Of a DNA stretch of 64,000 nt, positions 11,770 through 20,672 are shown piece by piece. This DNA comes from Bacteroidota bacterium (GTDB lineage Bacteria > Bacteroidota > Bacteroidia > AKYH767-A > OLB10): assembly GCA_016722525.1 (NCBI GenBank), contig JADKJB010000001.1, forward strand, positions 124,001-188,000, read 5' to 3'. Position numbers and translations under genes: made by a program. The stretch's first letter is position 1. Each line of letters opens with the position of its first letter. The notes below the pieces were generated by a model. That model worked only from the letters and a program-made list of their open reading frames with translations. It was not told where the DNA came from and did no database searches.

Positions 11770-12985
11770 AATCAGCGTACAACATATAGTTGCTTCTCTT
11801 TGTTTTGTATCGGTCCAGATCCTCTTGCCAGCTTTTTCGAATAGCAGCTTCACCTACATGATTAATAATTTGATTACGCAATTTATCAGTACCGGCAAGT
11901 GTATCGAAAAACTTGATGAAAAATTTATCCTTATCAGGAAATGATTCATACATACTAATCAGCCAATCGACCATAAGTTTTTTTTGAGTCAGAATCAATT
12001 TGGACTTTGCCCCAAAATCAATAAATCGGCAGGCCACCCCTTCATAGGGCGGATCTTTAATGACACCTGCTATTTCTTTAGGAGTGTAACCAAGGTCTCC
12101 CCCAACGAAGTCAGGATAACCGGCAATTTCAAAGGGCTTGTCGGTACCTCTGCCCACAGAAACATTTGCTCCTTCAAAAAAACAGAGTGTAGGATAAAGG
12201 TAAATGGATCGCATTCCTGGCAAATTGGGTGATGGCCTCACCGGAAGTTCATACAACATGCTATGAGAATACCCTTTCATCTTCACCACACTTACTTCAC
12301 ATTTTATGGCGTCTTTGAGCCATCCTTCGCCGTTAGCCATCATCGCATATTCACCAAGCGTTAGTCCATGAACAACAGGAATAGGTGCAATGCCTACAAA
12401 TGACTTAAAAGCGGTATCTAAAACAGGACCATCAATATAAAAACCATTTGGGTTAGGCCGGTCCAACACTATTAGTTGAACTTTATTTTCCGCGCAAGCC
12501 TCCATCACCAAATGAAGTGTTGAAATATAGGTGTAGAATCTTACTCCTACATCCTGGATATCGAAAATTACATAATCAACATCTGTAAGATCTGAGGAAG
12601 TCGGTTTTTTATGGGATCCGTAAAGCGATACAACCGGCAATCCGGTTAAAGCATCCTTACCTGACACTACCTTATCACCCGGCCCAGCTTCTCCTCTAAA
12701 ACCATGCTCAGGAGCAAAAACCTTCTTAATAAGTATTTTAGCTGCTACCAAAGTGTCGACTAAATGCACTCCTTTTATTAATGAGGTTTGGTTGGCTACT
12801 ACTGCCACTGCTTTGCCACTTAACCGCTTCAGATACGCTTCAGTTTGCTCTGCTCCGGTAATAATGCCGGATGCCTCTGTTGCAGGTTCTTGCTGGTTAC
12901 TAATACTTTTAGTCGCTGATCCTGAACAAGAAGTGTTTAGAAACAGCAATAATATTAACATTAAAAAATATCGGTCAATAGTCAT
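11768..12985 (-). CDS. namZ: NamZ-like exo-beta-N-acetylmuramidase (DUF1343), lipoprotein
   Basis: The sequence carries the hallmarks of the DUF1343/GH171 family: VVANQTSL, PEHGFRG, DIQDVGVRFYTY, DRPNPNG and RPSPNLPG. The characterised family member, NamZ of Bacillus subtilis, removes N-acetylmuramic acid from the non-reducing end of peptidoglycan fragments. The N terminus has a lipobox-type signal (LLLFLNTSC), so the protein is predicted to be an envelope lipoprotein. I chose the ATG at 12985 because it gives a compact signal peptide; an ATG at 13033 is also in frame but overlaps the promoter box of the divergent gene. Likely role: cell-wall turnover and MurNAc salvage. No other recycling genes are beside it. 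Confidence 0.85.
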   Translation of the reverse strand: MTIDRYFLMLILLLFLNTSCSGSATKSISNQQEPATEASGIITGAEQTEAYLKRLSGKAVAVVANQTSLIKGVHLVDTLVAAKILIKKVFAPEHGFRGEAGPGDKVVSGKDALTGLPVVSLYGSHKKPTSSDLTDVDYVIFDIQDVGVRFYTYISTLHLVMEACAENKVQLIVLDRPNPNGFYIDGPVLDTAFKSFVGIAPIPVVHGLTLGEYAMMANGEGWLKDAIKCEVSVVKMKGYSHSMLYELPVRPSPNLPGMRSIYLYPTLCFFEGANVSVGRGTDKPFEIAGYPDFVGGDLGYTPKEIAGVIKDPPYEGVACRFIDFGAKSKLILTQKKLMVDWLISMYESFPDKDKFFIKFFDTLAGTDKLRNQIINHVGEAAIRKSWQEDLDRYKTKRSNYMLYAD

Positions 12986-13020
12986 CAGAAGGAAATTAGT
13001 AATCCATAGTGCGAATTTGG

Positions 13021-13028
13021 TAATTTTG
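13021..13028 (+). promoter_or_regulatory. Bacteroidota -7 box (TAATTTTG)
   Basis: Exact TAnnTTTG match 23 nt upstream of the TTG start at 13051, inside the divergent gap next to namZ. No clear -33 TTG. Confidence 0.5.
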
Positions 13029-13050
13029 CGCAACTAATTCATTATAACGA

Positions 13051-14273
13051 TTGAACTTCGAAACTTTTATTGCTAAGAAGATCCTTAAAGGAAAATCCGG
13101 GAATGGTCGCCTAGCAAACCCTGTTATTACGGTAGCTACCGGCGGTATCGCTTTAGGTGTAGTGGTGATGATTGTTTCCGTAATGGTGGTAACAGGCTTC
13201 CGTAAAGAGATTACTAATAAAGTTACAGGTTTTGGTGCGCACATCAGAATAAATAATTTCGATTCCAATAATTCCTACGAAGAAGTACCTATCTCTAACA
13301 AAGCCCTCTTCATAAGTCGGTTGCAGAAAAATCCTGAGATCAGCCATGTTCAGCAATATGCCACAAAAGCAGGTATAATTAAAACCAGTGAGGAAATACA
13401 AGGCGTTGTTTTAAAAGGGGTTTCCAGTGATTATAATTGGAATTTTTCGCAAATAAAATGAAAGAAGGGAAGGTGATTCAGGTCCGGGATACTTCTACTT
13501 CTACAGAGGTCATGATTTCACTAAAAATGGCACGACAGCTTTCTCTCAAAATCGGAGACGATATGATTGTTTATTTTATTGAACAACCACCTCGAATCAG
13601 GAAGTTTATAGTATCAGGTATTTACGAGACCGGACTTGATGAATTTGACAACTTATATGCTTTTTGTGATATCAGTGTTATTAGAAAACTTAATAATTGG
13701 AACGCGGACCAGGCAGGTGGTATTGAAGTGCTTTTGAAAAACTTTGATCAACTTGATTTAATGAATGATCAAATATATAAGACTGCAGGATATCAATATT
13801 ATACGCAAAGCATAAAAGAACAGTATCCGCAGTTATTCAATTGGCTGGATCTTCAAAATGTGAATGTTATTATTATTATAACTTTGATTCTGCTGGTTGC
13901 CGGAATAAGTATGATTTCTACCCTGTTAATAATTATACTTGAAAACTCCGGTTTGATTGGCGTACTCAAAGCATTAGGTGCAAACGATAAAAGTATACGT
14001 AAAATTTTCATCTACATTGCAATGCCGGTTATTGGAAGAGGTATTCTGGCAGGAAATTTAATCGGTTTAGCTTTATGTGCCATTCAGTGGAAATTTGGCC
14101 TTATAACACTTTCTCAGGAATCCTATTATGTGTCGCAAGTGCCTGTCAATTTCTCCTTGATGCACTTGTTTTTATTGAATACCGGAACAATAATAGCTTG
14201 CCTTTTAATGCTTATAGGACCTTCTGTGGTTGTTTCGAAAATTACTCCAGCAAAAGTGATCCGATTCGATTAA
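13051..14273 (+). CDS. FtsX-like ABC transporter permease, LolC/LolE type
   Basis: N-terminal segment NFETFIAKKILKGKS, a first membrane helix (GIALGVVVMIVSVMVVTGF), a periplasmic domain of roughly 200 residues, then three more membrane helices in the last 130 residues with the FtsX-type motif GLIGVLKALGA. Members pair with an ATPase and act on envelope lipoproteins or other lipid-anchored cargo; no ATPase gene is nearby. The frame breaks near 13445, where a T5 run must be T6 to give NWNFFANKMKEGK, so a one-base consensus error is likely. The start is a TTG at 13051, supported by the promoter box just upstream and by the family N terminus. The exact substrate cannot be told from the sequence. 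Confidence 0.85.
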
Positions 14274-14314
14274 TAAACCATCCTGATTGAATTTCCCCTT
14301 TGAAGGGCTTTTTG

Positions 14315-14322
14315 TACCTTTG
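14315..14322 (+). promoter_or_regulatory. Bacteroidota -7 box (TACCTTTG)
   Basis: Exact TAnnTTTG match 24 nt upstream of the ATG at 14347. The nearest TTG is 25 nt upstream, longer than usual. Confidence 0.5.
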
Positions 14323-14346
14323 CATTTATAAAACAATTTAAACTTC

Positions 14347-15710
14347 ATGTACTGCAAAAACATTTTAGAAACCATTGGTAATACGCCACTTGTGAGATTA
14401 AACTCGATAGCTAAAGAAGTAAAAGCTACAGTGCTTGCCAAAGTAGAAACTTTTAACCCGGGGAATTCCATCAAAGACCGAATGGCTGTCAAAATGATTG
14501 AAGATGCCGAAAAAGCAGGCCTCCTAAAACCTGGTGGAACCATTATTGAAGGAACTTCCGGCAATACCGGAATGGGTCTCGCAATAGCTGCTATTGTTAA
14601 AGGTTATCATTGCATTTTCGCAACTACCGATAAACAAAGCAAGGAAAAGTTGATGCCCTTAGGGCCTATGGTGCAGAGGTAGTAGTTTGTCCTACCAATG
14701 TGGAACCTGAAGACCCAAGGTCCTACTATTCTGTTGCTGCAAGACTGAACCGCGAAATCCCTAACTCCTATTACCCGAATCAATATGATAATCCATCCAA
14801 TGCACAGGCTCACTGTGAATCAACCGGACCTGAAATATGGAAACAAACTGAGGGTAAAATTGATCATCTTGTAGTGGGTGTTGGTACCGGTGGTACCATT
14901 TGCGGCACTGCTAAGTACCTCAAAGAAAAAAATCCAAATATTAAAATTTGGGGTATTGATACTTATGGGTCGGTTTTTAAAAAATATAAAGAGACGGGTA
15001 TTTTCGATAAAAATGAAATCTACCCTTATGTTACAGAAGGTATTGGAGAAGATTTTTTACCTAAAAATGTGGACTTTAATTTAATCGATCATTTCGAAAA
15101 AGTTACTGATAAAGATGCAGCCCTCATGACAAGACAAATTGTTCGTCAGGAAGGTATTTGGGTTGGGAACTCGGCAGGTTCTGCTATGGCAGGCTTAATT
15201 CAATTGAAAGATAATTTTAAAGAAGGCGAGACCGTTGTTATCATTTTTCATGACCATGGAACCAGATACCTAGGTAAAATTTTTAATGACGACTGGATGC
15301 GTGAAAAAGGCTATACCGATAAGAAAGGTATGACCGCCCAGGATATAGTTGCTTCAAATAAAAACGGTGAACTCATCACCATCAAAGTGGATGATACTAT
15401 TGGTGCTGCATTGAAACTGATTAATCAACACAGCATTTCTCAACTTCCGGTAACACTTGACAACAGAATAGTTGGTTCTATCAATGAGGATCTTGTGTTT
15501 AAAAAAATAATTGAAAACCCTGAAGTAACTTCCCAACCAGTAAAATCGATCATGCTTGAAGCAATTCCATTTGTAGATGCTTCCACGCCACTTGAAACAC
15601 TGTCAGGAATGGTTACAAAAGCAAATGAAGCTGTATTGATCAAAGATTTTAAATTAGATAAAAACTATATTATTACCCGTTATGATATTGTGAAAGCTTT
15701 GGCTAATTGA
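14347..15710 (+). CDS. Pyridoxal-phosphate cystathionine beta-synthase with CBS domains
   Basis: The fold type II PLP enzyme domain begins with ETIGNTPLVRLN. The PLP lysine is K43 in NSIKDRM, followed by the phosphate loop GTSGNTGMG and VGTGGT. The C terminus carries a pair of CBS domains (about nt 15330-15707). This architecture fits cystathionine beta-synthase (serine plus homocysteine to cystathionine) rather than a plain cysteine synthase, and there is no heme domain. The frame breaks near 14664: one G must be added (KLDALRAYGAEVVV) to rejoin the halves. It overlaps slightly with or abuts the next gene on the same strand, suggesting cotranscription. Cysteine synthase activity cannot be excluded. 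Confidence 0.88.
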
Positions 15711-15721
15711 AATCTGAAGCT

Positions 15722-16506
15722 ATGACGTATACCGATCAAATGATGCGTGAAGTAAGGTTGTTACACCCTCCTTCACGCATTGTTTCTTTAGTGCCCTCTC
15801 TTACTGAATTACTCTATGATCTTGGCCTTGAAAATGAAATTGCCGGAATCACAAAGTTCTGTATCCATCCTGAAAGTATTTTTAAAACAAAAACCAGAGT
15901 CGGAGGCACTAAAAAAATAAATCATGATAAAATAAATGAAATAAATCCTGATTTAATAATTGCCAACAAAGAAGAGAATCTTAAAAGTGATATTGCACTT
16001 CTTGAAAATAAATTTACTGTTTGGATCAGTGATATTAAAAATCTGGAAGATGCATTGGATATGATTCTTAAAATCGGAGTTCTGACCGGAAAAGAAAATA
16101 ATGCTAAAATAATTATAGATAAAATAAACACTAATTTTACTGGTTTGAAATCTTTTGGTGGAATCAAAACCCTGTATCTCATTTGGAAAAACCCTATATG
16201 GCCGCAGGAAGTGATACATTTATTCATGATATGATGAACCGATGTGGAATGCATAATGTGCTGGATATGCAAATCAGATATCCTGAATTATCAGAAACCG
16301 AGATAAAACAACTTGATCCAAATCTGGTTTTGCTGTCCTCAGAACCCTATCCTTTCAATGAAAATCATATTGCAGAAATAAAAAAAATAGTACCTCAAGC
16401 AATTTGCATGACTGTTGATGGAGAGTGTTTTTCCTGGTACGGTTCCCACTTAATACAATCTCCGGAGTATTTCAACTCATTGATTGACTTCTCGAAATCT
16501 ATTTAA
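15722..16506 (+). CDS. Cobalamin-binding-type helical-backbone receptor, no signal peptide
   Basis: The protein has the BtuF/TroA-like fold: RIVSLVPSLTELLYDLGL, then GITKFCIHP, VGGTKKINHDKI, NPDLIIANKEE, and in the second lobe YMAAGSDTFIHDMMNRCG. Family members bind cobalamin, heme or siderophores. There is no signal peptide or lipobox, so it is predicted to be cytoplasmic. The frame breaks near 16192, where CCC must be CCCC (WKNPYMAAGSD). Start: the frame opens at a TTG overlapping the preceding stop, but the ATG at 15722 is more likely. It sits 11 nt after the cystathionine beta-synthase gene and before the patatin gene. The ligand is inferred from the family only. Confidence 0.75.
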
Positions 16507-16532
16507 AAAATGGTAAATTAAATAGAGTTAAA

Positions 16533-18827
16533 ATGATGTACAGTATAAGATATTTTTTAGTTGTTCTGCTTACCATGCTCTTGCAGCCAATGATTTGTAC
16601 TGCCCAAAAAACAGGGTTGGTATTAAGCGGCGGTGGTGTGCGTGGCATGGCTCACATTGGAGTGATTAAGGCCCTCGAAGAAAATGGTATACCCATTGAT
16701 TTTATCACCGGAACTTCAGCAGGTGCTATAGTTGGCTCTTTTTACTCTATTGGCCTCTCCCCTTCTCAAATAGAAACCCTTGTTATGTCAGAAGAATTCA
16801 GGGAATGGGCCACGGGTCAGATCAATGAAGATCTGGATTACTATTTTAAAAAACCGGAACCTGATGCTTCCTGGGTAACTTTAAAATTCTCACTGGATTC
16901 ATTACTCAGAACACGAATCCCCAGCAGTGTTGTAAATTCCGCAAGATCCGACTTTGCATTAATGGAAAATATGTCTGCTGCAATTGCTAAAGCTGGATAC
17001 AATTTCGATAGCCTTTTCGTGCCCTTTCGCTGCGTTTCGTCAGATATAAAATCAAAAAAACTAAAAGTATTCAAGGATGGAGATTTACCTATGGCGGTAA
17101 GAGCGTCAATGGCCTATCCCTTTTATTTTACGCCCGTAGCTTTTGATAATATGATTTTATTTGATGGTGGCATTTATAATAATTTCCCTGTTGATATAAT
17201 GCTGGAAGACTTCAATCCTGATATCATGATTGGTGTTAACACAGGATCCTATCCTGACATCCCTTACGAAGAAAATTTACTTTCAATGTTCAAAACAATG
17301 CTGGTGCAATCAACCACATATTCTGTACCAAGGGATAGCGATATCATGATTGCTCCATCCGTAAAAGATATTGGTTTGTTTAATTTTGATGAAATGAAAG
17401 CTGCAATAGATTCTGGTTATCAGTCAACTATTCGGCAAATGGATGCTATTAAATCACGCATCTCCTCAAGAGTATCATTAGAAGACTTGAATACTAAAAG
17501 AAGTAATTTCCGAAAAGGTTTTAATGAAATCTATATTGATAAAGTAAATTCAACAGGAATCAACCATAAACAAGAACAGTATATCAGAAAAATTATTAAC
17601 CATGACAATCAATGTATGAGTATTGAAGATATCAGACCACATTACTTTCAACTACTCACAGATAAAAACATTAAATCCATCTTCCCTTTGCTCAAATACA
17701 ATGAGGCTACCGGATATTTCGATATGGATCTGTTAATTAAAAAAGAAAGGGATCTTATTGTTGATTTTGGTGGCAATATTTCTTCCAGCCCAATTAATCA
17801 GGCTTTTGTTGGATTACAATACAATGTTTGGGGGAAACAGTCATTAAACATTTATGGAAATATCTACTTTGGGAAATTATACAACTCCGCAGCAGTTCGC
17901 TTACGCTACGACATACCCGGCAAACTTAATTATTATGTTGAACCGGTTGCTATATTAAACAGATTTGATTATTTCAAAAGCAGCTCTGCATTTCTTGAGG
18001 ATGTAAAGCCTGCATTTTTAATTCAATCAGATAGGTTCTACGGTGCTAATTTCGGTATTCCTGCTAGAAACAAAGGAAAAGTAATTGCATCGGCCGGAAA
18101 CTTTAACCTTATAAATAATTATTATCAAACCAGAGATTTTTCGAGTGAAGACATTTCAGATCGTACTGAATTTGGTGGATGGATGGCTGCGTTGCAGTTT
18201 GAAAGAAACACAATGAATAAAAAAATGTATGCATTAAAAGGTACATTTATTAACATAACAGGTAGACTTGTAACCGGAAAAGAAGAAACCACTCCAGGTA
18301 GTACCGGACTTATCACAGATACCATAAATAACAGCCACGAATGGTTGCAATTGAGAATGTTTTACGATAACTACTTCAAGAGTGCCGGAGCCTTTACTTT
18401 TGGCTTTACCTCTGATATGTTTTTATCCTCACAGCCATTCTTCGCAAATTATACTGCAACCATTTTATCAGCACAGGGATTTCAGCCAACCGCTCAAAGC
18501 AAAACTATTTTTCTGGATAATTACAGAGCTCACAACTATATTGGAATGGGATTGAAAACTATTGTAAGTTTTAGGTCTAATCTCGAATTGAGACTCGAAG
18601 GCTATGTTTTTCAGCCCTTCCAAGCCATCATTCAAAACAATCAGCTAAAGGCTAAATACGATAATGCGTTTCAATCAAGGTCATTGCTGGCAACAATGAC
18701 AGGCATTTACAACAGCCCTGTTGGTCCTGTTAGTTTGAGCTTAAATTATTATGAAAAAAGAAACAAACCTTTGTCTGTATTATTTCATTTCGGCTATATA
18801 ATATTTAATAGAAGGGCATTGGACTAG
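16533..18827 (+). CDS. Patatin-like phospholipase with C-terminal outer-membrane barrel
   Basis: Signal peptide (to about residue 24, ending CTAQ), then a patatin domain with the oxyanion motif GGGVRG (33-38), nucleophile elbow GTSAG (Ser62) and the catalytic Asp in DGG (Asp211). Residues from about 330 form a POTRA-like linker and a surface-antigen (Omp85-type) beta barrel running to the C terminus, with alternating aromatic strands. This matches the patatin-barrel proteins of type Vd (PlpD-like), in which the lipase is secreted through or held by its own barrel. Both catalytic residues are present and the frame is intact over 764 residues. It converges with the downstream - strand gene. Confidence 0.9.
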   Translation: MMYSIRYFLVVLLTMLLQPMICTAQKTGLVLSGGGVRGMAHIGVIKALEENGIPIDFITGTSAGAIVGSFYSIGLSPSQIETLVMSEEFREWATGQINEDLDYYFKKPEPDASWVTLKFSLDSLLRTRIPSSVVNSARSDFALMENMSAAIAKAGYNFDSLFVPFRCVSSDIKSKKLKVFKDGDLPMAVRASMAYPFYFTPVAFDNMILFDGGIYNNFPVDIMLEDFNPDIMIGVNTGSYPDIPYEENLLSMFKTMLVQSTTYSVPRDSDIMIAPSVKDIGLFNFDEMKAAIDSGYQSTIRQMDAIKSRISSRVSLEDLNTKRSNFRKGFNEIYIDKVNSTGINHKQEQYIRKIINHDNQCMSIEDIRPHYFQLLTDKNIKSIFPLLKYNEATGYFDMDLLIKKERDLIVDFGGNISSSPINQAFVGLQYNVWGKQSLNIYGNIYFGKLYNSAAVRLRYDIPGKLNYYVEPVAILNRFDYFKSSSAFLEDVKPAFLIQSDRFYGANFGIPARNKGKVIASAGNFNLINNYYQTRDFSSEDISDRTEFGGWMAALQFERNTMNKKMYALKGTFINITGRLVTGKEETTPGSTGLITDTINNSHEWLQLRMFYDNYFKSAGAFTFGFTSDMFLSSQPFFANYTATILSAQGFQPTAQSKTIFLDNYRAHNYIGMGLKTIVSFRSNLELRLEGYVFQPFQAIIQNNQLKAKYDNAFQSRSLLATMTGIYNSPVGPVSLSLNYYEKRNKPLSVLFHFGYIIFNRRALD

Positions 18828-18853
18828 TTGAGTAAACTTTCTTTTTCTATTTT

Positions 18854-20188
18854 TTATTTTTTATTTAATTCATAAACCAGAATTTTCCACTTTCCTGCTT
18901 GAAATTCTTTTCTTTGGTGTGCTATTTTGCTTAGATCAATTCCTTGCGATTTCCATGCAAATCCTGAATCTTCTTCATCACTTTCAGCAATTATGATGCA
19001 GGGATTGAGCTTATTCAAATCCTCAAATACATAGGTCCGGTTTTTATAGACTGTTAGATAGGCACGAATGTTTGTTACCAAAGGCCAACAAACACCTATT
19101 GCAACCAGCACAATACGAAACCTTTGGGCTGAAACCATAAAACACAATCCTTTAATGACCAATGAAGAAAATAAACCCATTGCAAAAAACGGACTAATCA
19201 AATATCGTCCCGGCAAATAGGCCAATGCCGGTTTATGTACTTCAAGGGCACACCATGCAAACACTGCAAGAATCTGCAAAACTACTTTTTCATCATGACG
19301 ATATCGATACAAAACTAAAGGGGAAATTAACAGACAAATAAGGAACAAACCTGTTAATGGCGAGACATTATCATTTAAAAAAAAATGAGTAATATTAAAA
19401 TCAATCATTTTTCTGAACCATTCACCTTCTCCAAACACTACTGCTGTTTGACTATTAATTACATATTCAAAAAAATCTTTGTTAGGCAAATACCATGTCA
19501 GCAGATAAATAATTAAAAACAAAATTGTGAACCCAAAAGAAAATAAAAGTTGAGTCAAGATAGACTTCCACTCCTTTTTCCTTAATAATGCTACATAAAT
19601 CAAATTCAAAATATAAAACCCTACTGGCCATGCTAACATATATAAATACTGGAACTTAATCCAAAATGCCAATGAAACAAACAAGCATGCAAAAAAAATG
19701 CGTTTTTGAATAGTTACTTTTAAATGAGTATTTGACAAAAAATACCAACTTGACAAAAGACAGGAAACCGCTACAAACTCGGCAAGAGAATAATGCATAT
19801 ATTGAAAAACTGTATATTGTAAAAAGGTAATTGCTACCATTAACACCGTGAGCCAAATATCTTTTCTAAATACAAAATAGGCTACAGCAAGACTTAATAA
19901 CAATACTGTTAACCGGGCGATTTCATGATGTATTCCAAAAATTTTAAATGCCACAAACATTAAAAAAGAAAAGGCCGGAGTCTTTATTGCAGCATCCGAT
20001 TCATACAAATTAAATGTATCGGTTAAAATATAATTTCGGACTTGAGATGTATACAATCCCTCATCGGTAAAAGCATCTCTACTGAAAGAAATCTGGCTGT
20101 CAGGGTCAGCTACCAGAAAAGGAAAATGAAGCAAAAGCAATACTAAAAAAATGAATAAGGTATATTTTTTCATAAGCACCTTTTCCAT
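18854..20188 (-). CDS. GT-C type membrane glycosyltransferase (ArnT/PMT-like)
   Basis: A first membrane helix is followed by a luminal loop with the acidic motif DEGLYTSQVRNY, as in the dolichyl-phosphate-mannose/ArnT superfamily (the DE pair is the usual catalytic/metal site). About ten further hydrophobic helices follow. Such enzymes move a sugar from a polyprenyl-phosphate carrier to a lipid or protein outside the inner membrane. Start is uncertain: ATGs at 20221, 20188 and 20173 are in frame. I chose 20188 because a -7-like TAACTTTTG sits at about 20218-20226, which would exclude the first. Acceptor unknown. Confidence 0.7.
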   Translation of the reverse strand: MEKVLMKKYTLFIFLVLLLLHFPFLVADPDSQISFSRDAFTDEGLYTSQVRNYILTDTFNLYESDAAIKTPAFSFLMFVAFKIFGIHHEIARLTVLLLSLAVAYFVFRKDIWLTVLMVAITFLQYTVFQYMHYSLAEFVAVSCLLSSWYFLSNTHLKVTIQKRIFFACLFVSLAFWIKFQYLYMLAWPVGFYILNLIYVALLRKKEWKSILTQLLFSFGFTILFLIIYLLTWYLPNKDFFEYVINSQTAVVFGEGEWFRKMIDFNITHFFLNDNVSPLTGLFLICLLISPLVLYRYRHDEKVVLQILAVFAWCALEVHKPALAYLPGRYLISPFFAMGLFSSLVIKGLCFMVSAQRFRIVLVAIGVCWPLVTNIRAYLTVYKNRTYVFEDLNKLNPCIIIAESDEEDSGFAWKSQGIDLSKIAHQRKEFQAGKWKILVYELNKK

Positions 20189-20262
20189 GTTCATTTTTAA
20201 AATAAAATGCAAAAAAAACAAAAGTTAGAGCTTTTTAATTACTCAAACTTATGGTAGAACTT

Positions 20263-20571
20263 TTAAGCCTGTGCAGTTGGACCTCCGAAATTCATCGGAA
20301 TCGACATCCCTTCCGTTTGCTTTATGGTTCCATGAACCGCTTCAAATTTTGAAATATTATCAGCTAAAGCTGAAAGCAGTCGCTTTGCATGCTGAGGAGT
20401 AAGTACGATGCGGGACTTTACCTTTGCCTTAGGAACTCCCGGCATTACTTTAACGAAATCAACAACAAATTCGCTATTGCTGTGTGTAATTATGGCAAGG
20501 TTACTATATACTCCCTCAGCCATTTCCTCTGTGAGTTCAATGCTGAGTTGATTAGGGGCTTTCTCTTCCAT
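20263..20571 (-). CDS. DUF3467 family small protein
   Basis: 102 residues with the family pattern ...GVYSNLAIITHSNSEFVVDFV..., ...RIVLTPQHAKRLLSAL..., ...NFGG. The family is found next to rpoC in many Bacteroidota, as here, but has no assigned function. It is separated from rpoC by a strong hairpin terminator, so it is either read through or has its own promoter. No signal peptide or membrane helix. Confidence 0.85.
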   Translation of the reverse strand: MEEKAPNQLSIELTEEMAEGVYSNLAIITHSNSEFVVDFVKVMPGVPKAKVKSRIVLTPQHAKRLLSALADNISKFEAVHGTIKQTEGMSIPMNFGGPTAQA

Positions 20572-20618
20572 TTTATATTTATTTTCTTAGTAAAATTAAA
20601 CAAATTTAAATTAATATG

Positions 20619-20653
20619 TAAAAAGAACCGCTTTCGTTGATGAAAGCGGTTCT
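20619..20653 (-). terminator. rpoC terminator
   Basis: 12-bp perfect stem (20624-20635 with 20642-20653) with a 6-nt loop and a U5 tract on the - strand, 20 nt after the rpoC stop. Confidence 0.9.
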
Positions 20654-20672
20654 GATTCTTTAGACAAAAATA

